From: Przewalskia tangutica
Lineage: Eukaryota; Streptophyta; Magnoliopsida; Solanales; Solanaceae
Reading direction: 5' to 3'
Length of the DNA stretch: 64,000 nucleotides
NCBI GenBank assembly: GCA_029844215.1
Contig: CM056723.1
Span: 9,694,980 to 9,758,979 of the forward strand
A program made the translations under genes and the position numbers. The stretch's first letter is position 1. Each line of letters starts with the position of its first letter. Positions 53,199 to 64,000 of this stretch are shown here, in pieces. Below the pieces are notes generated by a model. That model saw only the letters and a list, made by a program, of their open reading frames with translations, was not told the origin of the DNA and ran no database searches.

Positions 53199-54731
53199 TT
53201 ACCTTTTGGAGGACCATGAGATTAAATTATCACCGAGGAAGACGCAATAGCCAGAGGTGGAGCGTCTGGTGTCTGGACATCCTGCCCTGTCTGCATCTGT
53301 GTAGGTGACAAGCTTGGTCATGGAAGGCGCATGCGGCAATCCATAATTCGAGTGCCACTGAATATATCGTACAATACGCTTGAGTGCATGCATATGTTCT
53401 TCCATTGGATTGTGCATGAACAAACACACTTGTTGTACTGCATATGTAATATCTGGCCTGGTGAATGTGAGATATTGTAAAGCTCTTGCCAAGCTGCGAT
53501 ACAATGACGGATTGGCAAAAGGACTACTGGATATGACACTCAATTTTGACTTGGTATCTACTGGAGTTGCAGACGGTTTGCAAGATGACATTCCAGCCCG
53601 TTCTACAATCTCTGATGCATACTTCTTCTGGGAAAGAAATAAACCACCTGCATGACGTGTCACCGCAATTCCTAGAAAGTAGTGAAGTGGACCAAGATCC
53701 TTCATAGCAAATTCGGAACTCAACTGGGTCATGATATTCTTGTGAAGAGAGTCTGAAGAGGCTGTTAGGATAATATCATCTACATATAAGAGAATATAAG
53801 CAGTATGATTATCCTGTTGATAAATAAATAGTGAATTATCCGAGCAATTTGTTTGAGAAACCCATGTTGAACACAAAATCTGCAAACCGCTTGTACCAAG
53901 TCCTGGGAGCCTGTTTGAGTCCATATAATGATTTTTTAAGTAAACACACATGATTGGGATAAAGAGAATCTCTGTACCCCAATGGTTGATGCATGTATAC
54001 AGTCTCACTCAAATGTCCATGTAAGAAGGCATTCTTGACATCCAATTGATGAAGTAACCATCCTTTTGAGAGGCTAAAGCGAGAACAATTACGATGGTTC
54101 TTTGGTTTAACCATCGGATGAATGTCTCGCCGCAATCTAATCCCACTTGTTGAGTCTTGCCATCACCTACAAGTCGGGCCTTATGCCGCTCAAAAGAACC
54201 ATCAGATTTTTCTTTATGGCTAAAAATCCACATAGAACGAATTATATTAGCATTAGATGGATGAGGTACTAACTCCCATGTCCTATTTTTAATTAGAGCA
54301 TGATATTCATCATCCATGGCCATTTTCCAATTAGGATCTTTTAGAGCAGACACAGAGTTACAAGACAAAGATGATTTGGAGACTTGAGTGTGTAGACTGT
54401 ATTTGGCATTGGGTTTTGTAATTCCATGTTGACTACGGGTGACTGACCGATTTAGTGGGCCAGTGGACTGGACGCCACTGGCCGGGAGTGAGACAGTGGG
54501 CTGAACGCCACTGCCCAGAATATTGCTAATTTCTCCATTGGTTGTACTGGGTTGGCCGAGTATTTTGTGTGTAGTTGAGCCTGGAGTTGGAGGATGACCC
54601 AACTGAAGGGCAACCCAGTGTAAAGTAGGGGTTCGTTCACCGGGCCTTGGGTGATGACCCGGTTCTTTGGTGTATTTTTGTGAGTCGGTGTGGAGAAAAT
54701 GATTTAGATACGGGGGCATATCATCATCCAA
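53199..54731 (-). pseudogene. Copia D reverse transcriptase and linker, frameshifted
   Basis: Linker (54731-54350) rich in Pro, Ser and Thr, then SVSALKDPNWKMAMDDEYHA and NRTWELVPHPSNANIIRSMW. Frame changes near 54110 and 54000 split HQLDVKNAFLHGHLSETVYM from LLYVDDIILTASSDSLH, with an intact YVDD. FAMKDLGPLHYFLGIAVTRH and LTFTRPDITYAVQQVCLFMH follow, then RNase H start CVFLGDNLISWSSKR. It needs three joins to read through. Confidence 0.87.
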
Positions 54732-54764
54732 AAAATCATAAGTATTTGTCCCTGTGTCATGTAT

Positions 54765-56282
54765 CTAGGCAAAGGGAAATTGTGACTCATCAAAAATTAC
54801 ATGACGACATATAAACATACGTTTGGAAGAAATGTCATAACACATGTAACCACGGTGATTCGTAGGATATCCCAAGAAGACACATGGAGTAGACCGGGGT
54901 TGAAGTTTTGTGATTGTGGTGGATGGAAATAGGGGGTAGCAAAGACAACCAAATACTCTCAAATGATGATATGAGGGCTCTCGTAAGTAAAGTATTTTTA
55001 GTGGAGCTTGGTAAGACATGTTTTTGTGGGGAAGGATATTTAACATGTAGGTTGCCATTTGAAGCGCATGATGCCAAAAAATGGGGGGTATAGAAGCATG
55101 AGCAAGGGATGTTCTCACAATATTGTTAATGGTTCTAATTTTGCGTTCCGCCTTCCCATTCTGTGAAGATGTGTGGGGACGTGATAAACGAAATTGTAAA
55201 CCATTTGTTTTGAAAAAATCCCAAAACCGATTATTGTCAAATTCCCTCCCGTTGTCACATTGAATACTTTTAATCTCCCGTTCAAACTGAGTTCAGATAA
55301 ATGCTCTAAAGTTTAGGAAGGTGGAAAACACTTGTGATTTTTTCGACAAATGGAATGTCCACAAATAATTAGAGTAATCATCAAGAAACAGTAAATAGTA
55401 TCTATGACCTGAGGAACTCAAAACAGGTGATGTCCAAATATCACAATGTAAAATATCAAATGACATAGTAGTGCATGAAGTAGAAGAAGTAAATGGCAAC
55501 CTAACATGTTTACCAAGGGCACAAGCCTGACACTTATTCAAAACATGAGTTTGAGTACATGAAATAAAATTTTTTTGTTTAAGAGAGGCCAAAACGGACT
55601 CCCCCGGATGTCCCAATCGTTCATGCCATAGTGATGGAGCCAAGGCTGCAAAAGTGGAAGGAACTTTAGACTGTGGATTTGGTAAACTTATTGGATAGAG
55701 CTCCCCCTTGCTATCACATCTCATGAGAAGCTTCCCCGTCTGAAAGTCATGTACGGAAAAACCAAATGGGTCAAATTTAACAGAAACCCAATTATCACTA
55801 GTAAACTTCCTAACATAAACCAAATTTTTTATTAATTTGGGAGCATGCAGGACATTTTTTAAAACTAGTGGCGGATGTGGTGGTGACAGTGTGTTCGACC
55901 CATAACCTTTTATTGGAATTGTATGGCCATTTCCGACAATAATACCATTTTCTTTGCTCGAATTATAATAGGGTGAGAGTGTACATTGGGACGCCGTCAT
56001 ATGTGACGTAGCCCCGGAGTCCATATACCAATTAGAATCCGGTGGATTGAGTCCAAGAGTGTGCATAGCCTGCTCAATATCCGTAGGATGGGTCGTGGTT
56101 GAATGGGCCTCCTGCCATTGGGCCGGAGGAGGCCCAAAATCTTTCTTTGAAACATTTCCAATGACTGGGCTCGCCCAAAATTGCCTTGCCGTGAAGTGTG
56201 TCCAATGGCCCGGGCTCTTTGGTGGCTCTTGAAAATTGACGTTGGCTTCTCTGCTGGAACGGGTTGGGCTGCCACTGGCCAT
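54765..56282 (-). pseudogene. Copia D protease and integrase, two stops
   Basis: Protease NWYMDSGATSHMTASQC, pre-integrase LWHERLGHPGESVLASLKQK with KCQACALGKHVRLPF, integrase HCDIWTSPVLSSSGHRYYLL. A CGA-to-TGA stop lies at about 55291 (FRAFI*TQFER). After it the D and E motifs are in QCDN and SQNGKAERK, then NNIVRTSLAHASIPPIFWHH and TPCVFLGYPTNHRGYMCYDI. A TAG ends it at 54764. Otherwise close to intact. Confidence 0.88.
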
Positions 56283-57207
56283 TGGGCCTGTTGGTTTGCT
56301 CGCTCACTCGTCGACCATTCGCTACCGGTGGTGGTGCGATTCTGCATTGGCGGTGCCCGGCAGTGGTTCTTGCCGATGGCCGCGGAGTTCTTCTTTGCCG
56401 CCATAGCCTCCGCCGGAGTTGGTGTTGCCGCCATTCTGCGCCACCTAATTCGGTGACCCCTTTATTATTTCCGCGATTTCCACCCTTCTTATTATTATTA
56501 CCACGTCCTTTTTTATTCTTATTTTGTGAAGAATAGTCAAAATAATTACCTTCATTTGAATACGTGGCAACCATGGCGGAATTTGTTGAAACCTTCTTAA
56601 TCAAACCCGATTCTTCAAGAACAAGCATGTATCTTGCTTGATAAAACTTTGGTAAGGGATTACTTTGATGGATTAGTGTCCCCACGCCATTATAAGCATC
56701 CGTGAGACCGTGACTAATCGTAAAACTAACAGGTTGTCGAAGCCGGTGAACTACGTTCTCAATTGATCCGCCACCACTTTGAGACGTTGGCGATGGGTTG
56801 AAAGCGTTAGGGAAGTCTGCCATGACAATGGTTGAAAATTCTTGTTCCAACGCAACGGCGAGAGTTTTGATTATCTTGAAAAATGTCTCTCAGCGTTCCC
56901 GTACGCCGTGGCGATAGAATCTGGTTCCATTATTGTATCAGACAAAGTGCGTGGATATTGTTGCATAAATCAACCAAGAACGTGGCATCGCGGTATCCCA
57001 ATTCTTTGTCCGCTTGAACGATTGCTCGTTGTTGTACCATTTTTGGTGGAATTATATGATGAAGAACTTTGTGAGTCCTACAACATATTTTGAACAACTC
57101 CGCCCGTATTTGCGTAGTGAGCAGTTTCCATCTCTAGTTTGTGAAATATGTGTTTTGATGTTGGAAATAGTAAGTTTGAGTGAAACGAAGATTTTGATTC
57201 AGACATG
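56283..57207 (-). pseudogene. Copia D gag, frameshifted
   Basis: The ATG near 57207 begins MSESKSSFHSNLLFPTSK and stops early. In the next frame LFKICCRTHKVLHHIIPPKM continues to 56940. A third frame (56850-56300) has EQEFSTIVMADFPNAFNPSP, HGLTDAYNGVGTLIHQSNPL and FYQARYMLVLEESGLIKKV, then a Lys/Gly/Asn-rich tail. No zinc knuckle is seen, as in Copia C. Confidence 0.82.
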
Positions 57208-57330
57208 GTTGACAACAAAAATGGAGAAAAATAAAGTATAACAATGGAGAAGACAAATTCGGTTGGAAGGATGGGGAAGATGACCGAATTTGGAAGGAAA
57301 TTTTTTATTTAGAATAGGATCTTTGAATTA

Positions 57331-57343
57331 CCTTCTGATACCA
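57331..57343 (-). promoter_or_regulatory. PBS of Copia D
   Basis: The minus strand reads TGGTATCAGAAGG adjacent to the 5' LTR, initiator-Met type. Confidence 0.88.
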
Positions 57344-57585
57344 TGTAAGAATTATTTAGAACTGTAAAATCTTCCTTAATCTTATTCATCCCAAATGATT
57401 ACAATATATACACTAAATAACAATTAATAGGAAGATTAAGTCTTCCTTAAAATCCTCCTACCTATCCCATAATATATTCTTATTCCCTATATTAATACTA
57501 ATCTATTTAATACATAATACTACTTACCATTTACAAAAGATTCTACATAATTATATTATTAATAGTAATTAATAATATTCCAACA
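57344..57585 (-). repeat. 5' LTR of Copia D
   Basis: 242 bp, nearly identical to 52604-52845. Confidence 0.92.
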
Positions 57586-58336
57586 GTAATAACCTAATAT
57601 GTGTTTTTTCGTATTAAATAAATATTTTTACACAATTGACACATATAACTTTTAACTCTTAAACTAATGAGATGCATCAATTGTTCTTTAGATTCCGATC
57701 AGGGATCTTTAATTGATAAAAATTAAAAAGTTGAATACACTACCGTACATATTTCCATTTAAAATTTCTTTGATTAGATGTATCAATAAATATTCTTTTA
57801 CTGTAGTCTCCTTTAATTTTTTTTAAATTTTACTATTCAAAATTAGGAACACGATGCTTCAATGAAATTACACTAATTCATTCGGTTGTATTCCAAAACG
57901 GGAAGCCTTTCAAATCATTAATGTTGGTTTAAGCAATGGAAAAGGTATGTAGTACATATTAAAGAAAAATAATCACACTAATTTTTCAACTTGTCAATAT
58001 ATAACACGTAATTGCCTACATTCCTTTTGGCAATGGCAATACATTATACACACACACTATATATATATATATAGCACTAAACTGCTCACACTCACACACA
58101 TAGGATTGTAGTAATTAAAATCGGACTTCTACCACACTTATCTTGTGGATATATGAACTGGATTTTGAAGGTTTAATGCTTAATCCTATATAATACTTGC
58201 GCGTATTACAACTTTTTTAACTAAAGTAACTTGCCTTTTCTTTGATGGGTATCTTCGTATCGCATAACAATTTTTTACTTGGAGTCGCATGTGTGAGTGG
58301 TAAGTGTAGAACGGGAAAATAATAACAATAACTATT
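57586..58336. other. AT-rich intergenic DNA
   Basis: Nothing recognised beyond an AT dinucleotide run near 58056-58072. Confidence 0.4.
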
Positions 58337-59232
58337 TGTTAGAATTTGGAAATGATCAGATATGAGGGTTTGCTGAATCGACCAAATTCTTGATCTATCC
58401 TTAAGACAATATTGCCCCGTATATCCTTTCAACGGTTGTAATGACAACTTATCTCCCAAGATAAAACATCAATCAAACAAATGAGCAAAGGGAACTCAAG
58501 TGTTTGCTTTGGAAGAAAGATCTTTGAGTGTTTGTTATTGTAAGAGAGGATGAAGTGTTTCAGATTTCAAGTGTGTTTCCAAATGAGTCTTGTGTCTCAT
58601 TTTATAGTGTGTAACCAAATGGCTAAGTAATGGCCATGAATGTCATGTTAATGCCTTGAATTTGGAGTTACAATTCAGCCAAGTAATGGCTGAATTCATG
58701 AGCAAAATAGTGGAGAGTAAATACTCCAAAGTCAGCCCAAGAATAAGTTTTTAATTCATCTCCAAGTTGAAGCGATCGAGGCGCGGCCGCCCGATTCGAT
58801 AACTCACCATCGAACGTCAATTAAAGTCGCGACCGCCGGGAAGCGCCACGGCCCTTCAATTCCAGTGAGTTACTGGAATTGAAACGTCAATTAGAGTCGC
58901 GGACCTTCAAGCGCCGCGACCCTTACTTGGAGGATCCGCGACCCTTCTCGATTTCGTGGTGATTTCTGATTCATTTCATCTTTACACATTATACACTCCT
59001 TCCTTCATTTACCAACGTGAAATCATTCGTCATTTGGTCAATAACCGTATATTATCTTACGTCTCAAACAATTCGTATACGTAACAATATCTCTTCCATT
59101 AAGAAATTTTGATCTTTGGCACTACGTGTGTACGTGTGTGGAAACAAGGTTTCCTATGTGCGGGGACCCAATTGTTCGATTCATAATTAAGAGGATTTAC
59201 TTTATTTCACGTTTAATAAATTTTTTCAATAA
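58337..59232 (-). repeat. 3' LTR of Copia G
   Basis: 896 bp, related to Copia A's LTR ('atctcccaagataaaacat', 'aattcatgagcaa', 'catttaccaacgtgaaa'). It carries a larger GC-rich island at 58775-58945 with GCGCGGCCGCC and GCGCCGCGACCC. Confidence 0.82.
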
Positions 59233-59943
59233 TCCCCTCTTGGAAGAGATTTTGGTGCACGCACATGGTGTATTTCTAGCAATCACTTGGCGGAACAATG
59301 TTGCATCCGGAGAGGTAGCCGGAGCTTTGAACCTTCCATAGTAGAATACCATCAGACATATTTACTACGCGGTAAACGTGCTGTCTTGAACCGTCAGTGT
59401 TTAGTATATGCCAAGACAATGGTACCAACACAACACCTTTCCTACTCAATATTTCTAGTGTTTTGTCCATCGTGGGCCGTGGACACCCTTGAATTCTTAA
59501 GTGCGTTCATTTGAGGTGGTCTGTTCTCGCACTTAAATAGGTGGTTTCCTACAAGGTATCCTGTAATACCCCGCTACACAAGTGTTAGGAACCATTAAAA
59601 ATTTCACCAACCTAACCTCAACTTTTGAGGATCATTAAAGGTTTGGAAACTTATCATTTACCCCTCTTACAGGTAGCACTTTTTGTCTATCACAGGAACG
59701 ACCTTGGATTATGTTTCTTAAGAAAGACACATTATCCGAAGTGCTCTTGCTTCCACCGAAGCACTCACGGAACCTTTACAGTTTAGTTTTTCCATTAAAC
59801 CTTATTCCTGGGATCTCCAGTCTGTAAGGTTGGCTGTCCACTATATCGGTTCTTATTGTTTGGGTTTCAAGCCCATTCCCATAGACAGGCAGAACAACTG
59901 ATCTTTGGGTATTCCCTTCGTTAAGGGATTTGCGATATTTTTC

Positions 59944-60935
59944 TTAGATTTTATGACGAGACTTACCGTTGTATATTGAACTTCGTGCCCTTCCTAGAAC
60001 CGACTGACTATCGCAGTGGATCATTACAAAAGACACGGGTATATCCCAACATGGGATATCCACTAGAAAACCATGAAGCCACTTAGTTTCCTCTCCCGCT
60101 TTATCTAAAGCGATGAATTCCGACTTCATCGTGGATCGGGCAATAAGAGTTTGCCTAGAGGATTTTCAAGACACAGCTCCACCATCGATTGTAAAAATAT
60201 ATCCGCTGGTGGACTTGATGTCGTCGCTATCAGATATCCGGGCCATCGATGTACTTCTCAGCATCCGGATATCTTGAATAGTGAAACCCGAAATGTATCG
60301 TGAACTTTAGGGACCATAATATCATGTTCAATGCTTTCCAGTGATCCACATTTGGATTTCGAGTGAACCTAGACAATCTATTGATTGCATGAGCGATATC
60401 AAATCGAGTACAGTTTGTGATATACATCAGACTACCAATCACCTGCGCATATCGCTCCTGGCGTACGGGGTTACCCAGATATTTGTCAAGTTTTTGACTT
60501 ATATCCAATGGTGTTGATACCAGTGAACTGTCGAACATCCCAAATTTCTTCAGTACATTCTCGATGTAGTGAGATTGAGATAAGACCAGTTCATTAGATG
60601 TCTTAGAGATCTTGATCCCTAAGATGACATCTGCAATGCCCATATCTTTCATGTCAAAACACTGTTTTAACATGTTCTTAGTCTCTAGGATTATTCCAGA
60701 TCGCCTGGATCAACAAGTCATCTACATATAGACATATCATGACGAAGGATTTGACATTTACTTTCATGTAGACACATTTGTCACCTCCATTAATGGCGTA
60801 TCCTTTTGATAGTAGAGTACTATCAAATTTCTCGTGCCATTGTTTAGGGGATTGTTTCAGCCTGTACAACGATTTAACAAGCCGACATACTTTTGTCTCT
60901 TGTCCTGGAACCACATACCCCTCAGGTTGATCCAT
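59944..60935 (-). pseudogene. Copia G reverse transcriptase and RNase H, broken
   Basis: RT: YVVPGQETKVCRLVKSLYRL, INGGDKCVYMKVNVKSFVMI and CLYVDDLLIQAIW with intact YVDD, then a stop near 60678. Continuation: MLKQCFDMKDMGIADVILGI, VIGSLMYITNCTRFDIAHAI. RNase H: SEFIALDKAGEETKWLHGFL and MIHCDSQSVLGRARSSIYNG, then a stop after SRHK. Protein-level match to Copia A is close throughout. Confidence 0.85.
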
Positions 60936-60937
60936 GT

Positions 60938-61830
60938 CGCGTCCTTTTTCGGCCGCGGCATTCTAAACTCCTGCTTAAAAATGCAAAATGTTAGAAAATA
61001 ATAAATGCTAATTGTTTAAGAGGCTTAAAGGTTAAAAATGCCAAAAGGATGCTAAAATTGCAAAAGATGCTAAAAGCGCAAAAAAGGGCTAAAGTTTAAA
61101 AGGGTGCTAAAATGCTAAAGGGTTGCTAGAATGCTAAGGGTTCGCGGAGTCGCCACCTAATTAGTTTGGGTGAATTAGGACACCTAAATGTTTAACTAGT
61201 TTGAAGTAAAACATTAACTCCATTTTAAGGGTCTGCTAAACTTAATGAGATTCTGGGTAAGGGTTCTTTATTAATCTAGAGGAAGGGTTAGGCACCTCTA
61301 AGATCCGCTAACTTGCGGTTGTCCTGCCAAACCTAGGGTAATTATTATGTTTAAGAAATGCAAAATAAAGCTCTTCTTGCTTAATAAAATGTTTGGAAAT
61401 AAAATAAATGCTAAAATGTTAAAATGTTTAAAGGTGCTCAAGTCTAAAAGGGCAAAAGGTGCTATATGCGAAAGAATGCTAAGAGGCGCTAAAATATTAA
61501 ATGTTAAAGACGCTTAACAAAAGTGCTAGCAATTTAAAAGTGCTAAGTGTAAACAAAGTAGTGCTAGGGTGCCTAAATATTAAGAGGGTGCTAAGGGATT
61601 AACTTTAAAAGTAAAGGGCGCTAAAAATAAAGGGTGTTAAAAGTGCAAAATGCTAAAAGAGGTGCTAAAAATGCTAAAGGGTGCTAAATGCTAAAATGCT
61701 AAAGGTATTAAACGTCAGGGGGTGATTTAAAGCGCTAAAAGGGCTGGAAGTGCTAAAGAATGCTAAGAGAATGCTTTATGGACTAATTATGTGTATTTTG
61801 CTAGCTAAATTAATCTTGCCTAGCCTGCGT
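60938..61830 (+). repeat. Degenerate TGCTAAA tandem array with an LTR-like core
   Basis: Dozens of irregular units of 8-12 bp on the theme (a)atgctaaa(agg) from about 60990 to 61130 and again 61400-61790. They are interrupted by a unique stretch 'ggttcgcggagtcgccacct' through 'aacctagggtaatt' (61138-61345). I associate the latter with Tat/Ogre-type retrotransposon sequence in Solanaceae, without proof. Confidence 0.55.
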
Positions 61831-63567
61831 ACAATATTATATAAGAGATGTTTTAAGATGATTTTTGAGAGTTTAGGAAGAAATCTGTTATGAATTTTAA
61901 TACGCAAAATGTTGGTTTTATAATGCAAGTTAAATCATTTTGGCAAAAATTAGACATGCATGACAATCTTAAAAGGCAAGTAAATTAAGCGATGAACTTT
62001 AGATTACCTTCCCCACTTATATGTTTAAAGGCTAATTATTCTAGATATCCTATTAATTACAGAGTTATAAATTACAATAACAAATAAAGTAAGATAAGGA
62101 TGAGATGAGAGAATGAGGGATTGAAGCGGATGACCCCGTCCTATTTGTTTTTCTAGGAGTTGCCGAAGAGGGAATGCGAATGCGGATGCGGGTCGCCATT
62201 TGAAATGGCTTGCGATGAGCCTCGCCGTGAGACTCTTTATTTTGCTCCAATGCGTGCCATGCAAAAATAAGAGAGATAAAGATTAGTACGAGCCCCAAAT
62301 AATAATAAACAAGTACTAGATATAAGAATTAGCACATATGATTTAAAACATGTATGCATGATCAATCATGGATAGTAAAATAGCGGAGCAAATAAGGGAA
62401 GCCGAACCCAGATTGTACATGCATATGGGACAAGGTGCCAGGCAGTATGCAGGAGAAGAGGAATTACTTCCAAGATCAGCAAATAAGAAATAAACAAAGG
62501 CAAGCCCGAGGGCGGGATGAACCTAACAGTAATGGCAACGACTGTAATGCCAAAACAGTGACGGCAGTAGCACTAGTGCCAACAAAACAGTAGATGCAAC
62601 GCTAATGCTAACCAACTATTTCTATGGCCTATGGGACTTTCTAGGTATGCAGTTTCAGAAATTCAAGTAAGGCAAGCAGGCGCATCTTGGCAGGCAATTC
62701 AAGTAGTTAAAACAGCTGGGTATGAATGTCCTAATTGGCCTGTACATCTTTATATCAAGCATGGATTTTGGGAATGCAAGATAATCCTAATTAGACAAGA
62801 AATATGGCATACGATATAGGCAGAATTACACTAACAAGAACCAGATTAATATCAAGGCGGAGGGAATAGGACTGTGCCTGCAGAACAGTGGTATGCCCAG
62901 TTCTGGCACCACCAATTCTTGACAAGAATATACTAAATACCAAGACATTTTTTTTAGTTCAAATGAAATATTTTCCAATCATTTATGAGGCCAATTCTAT
63001 TTGCTTAATGCTTTCTAAGACAAGGCTGCATTCCTAGTATACTACCTGGTCACTGAATGCTAACAGGGAGTACAACATATTCAAGAGAAAACATACAGGA
63101 TACAAATAAACTCAACATCTACAGAAAGAAGCTAAGATACATAATATTCCTTGAGGATACAACATTCAATTAACTAAACTTGCTTATAACATCGGATCTT
63201 ATGCAACCTATCAAGTTAATAGGAAAGAAATGATGATCTACACTAGTTCTAACAAAAACAACTCCGACAGATACCAAACAAATTCACATAGGCTACAGAC
63301 TTGTATACAAATGACTCAAGTAGCAACGACAGCACACAATACGTCATTTATCTATCTAAAACATATTGCACAGTGACTTAATAGGCTCAACAATAATAAT
63401 GAATGTTATGACGTCTTAAATTTGAATCATTATCGTAATACGCTAATCGAAAATCAAACAACCATCAAAATAACGAATTCGTAGCATTGAGGCAGACACA
63501 TCCTACAATCTTCAACATCTTCATCATTTAACACATATTTGATACAAATACGCACGTAAATACAAGA
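61831..63567. other. Unassigned, possibly internal or LTR part of a Tat/Ogre-type element
   Basis: No credible coding sequence. Mildly GC-richer patches (62120-62240) and long AT-rich parts. No ends were found inside the window. Confidence 0.3.
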
Positions 63568-64000
63568 ATGAATCAAATCGAGGAGTCGAATTTACCTTCT
63601 CCTGACGACCCGGGGCAGCGTATCAAGTCGTCGGTGCCACTCGACGGGTTTTGGGTTTGCGATGCGAATAGAAGGGTAAAGTTGCTTGCTGATTTTTGGC
63701 AAGAATTGAGAGAAGGGTTCGAACTACCTATTCATGCTATGCTAGTGGTCCAGGTGCTGACTGCTGCTAGGGGTGTCCTGTCTCTGCTCTACCTATCGGT
63801 GCTTATGCTAATGGTGCAGGTCTTTGGCTGCGCTAGGGTGTCCTGTCTCGCTCTACCTCCTCGAGTCGATGCCCTCCACTCCCTGAGCCCTTAATCGATG
63901 CTAAAGAAAACGATTCCCCTGACTCTGACCTCTGTCCGTACTGAGCTCTGTATCGATGCTCTCCTATGCTCTCTAGTATATGACCTACTGCTCTGCTCCT
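63568..64000 (+). other. Pyrimidine- and GC-richer edge segment, ORF not convincing
   Basis: A 108-codon frame (63568-63894) begins MNQIEESNLPSPDDPGQR and turns into a repeat-derived hydrophobic stretch (VLTAARGVLSLLYLSVLMLM). This stretch is a translation of the imperfect 65-bp duplication at 63737-63866, so a real protein is unlikely. The sequence then becomes CT-rich to the edge. Confidence 0.25.
63737..63866 (+). repeat. Imperfect direct duplication, about 65 bp per unit
   Basis: Both copies contain 'atgctaRtggt.caggt', 'ctagg' and 'gtgtcctgtct', ending 'gctctacct'. Confidence 0.7.

Larger units (their letters stand above)
52604..57585 (-). mobile_element. Copia D: full-length Ale-like element with near-identical LTRs
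   Basis: About 4.98 kb on the minus strand. A perfect 5-bp duplication GTAAT flanks it (52599-52603 and 57586-57590). LTRs of 242 bp differ at about four positions by eye, which makes it the youngest-looking insertion here. The PBS TGGTATCAGAAGG abuts the 5' LTR (57331-57343) and a G-rich PPT abuts the 3' LTR. Gag and pol nevertheless contain several stops and frameshifts. Confidence 0.93.
58337..60937 (-). mobile_element. Copia G: truncated relative of Copia A
   Basis: 3' LTR (58337-59232), PPT (ccaagaggggat), 3' UTR, RNase H and part of RT on the minus strand, aligned in order with Copia A. It is cut off at about 60937, where unrelated TGCTAAA repeats begin. Gag, protease and the 5' LTR are missing. 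Confidence 0.85.

Overview
The window is nuclear DNA of a flowering plant, most likely Solanaceae. The evidence is a 3' fragment that looks like the solanaceous TS SINE (conserved core plus a TTG-repeat tail, 21195-21324), MITEs with the CTCCCTCCGT-type ends common in that family, and MULE ends of the 'gggtcaaatatac' type. The species cannot be named. No intact host gene was found. The best candidate for a host exon (11089-11307) is weak. Almost everything recognisable is a transposable element, and nearly every element ORF carries stops or frameshifts. This looks like a repeat-rich intergenic or pericentromeric block.

Left part (1-22.3 kb): two Stowaway-type MITEs; a non-autonomous MULE with a perfect 9-bp target duplication (2243-3316); a SIRE-like Copia gag with PBS and LTR (4243-6528); a truncated Ty3-type LTR (6910-8304) abutting a truncated Copia gag with PBS and LTR (8305-9429); about 2.8 kb of AT-rich DNA; a full-length but dead Ale-like Copia (12214-16961, duplication ATGTA); a hAT-like remnant; a second MULE of the same family (18892-19902); a possible CACTA derivative; and the SINE fragment.

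Middle (22.4-47.8 kb) is nested. A non-autonomous hAT (22384-29710, 8-bp duplication ACAACACT) is split by a full-length Copia B (23243-29677, duplication ACCCT). A retroposed tRNA-like half follows. A large minus-strand Copia A (30709-47800) has received three Ty3-type insertions: two solo LTRs (31319-32571 and 32996-34440) and one structurally complete Athila-like element (35833-44462, duplication CTACA). The Athila-like element keeps LTRs, PBS, PPT, gag, protease and a second, env-position ORF, but has no room for reverse transcriptase or integrase.

Right part (47.8-64 kb): CACTA-like AT-rich DNA; a truncated LTR; a Tekay/Del-like LTR piece fused to the end of an Ale Copia; a recent Ale-like Copia D on the minus strand (52604-57585, duplication GTAAT, LTRs differing at about four positions); a truncated relative of Copia A (58337-60937); a degenerate tandem array built on TGCTAAA; and unassigned sequence to the edge.

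The most unusual signal is a GC-rich module of about 110 bp, built on the palindrome GCACCGCGGTGC, that is shared between LTRs of Copia and Ty3-type elements. Wherever it can be placed it lies upstream of the LTR TATA box. Related GC islands occur in most LTR families here, inside the Athila-like element ahead of its second ORF, and inside the coding region of Copia C. All coordinates are read by eye, and boundaries without a stated target duplication are approximate.
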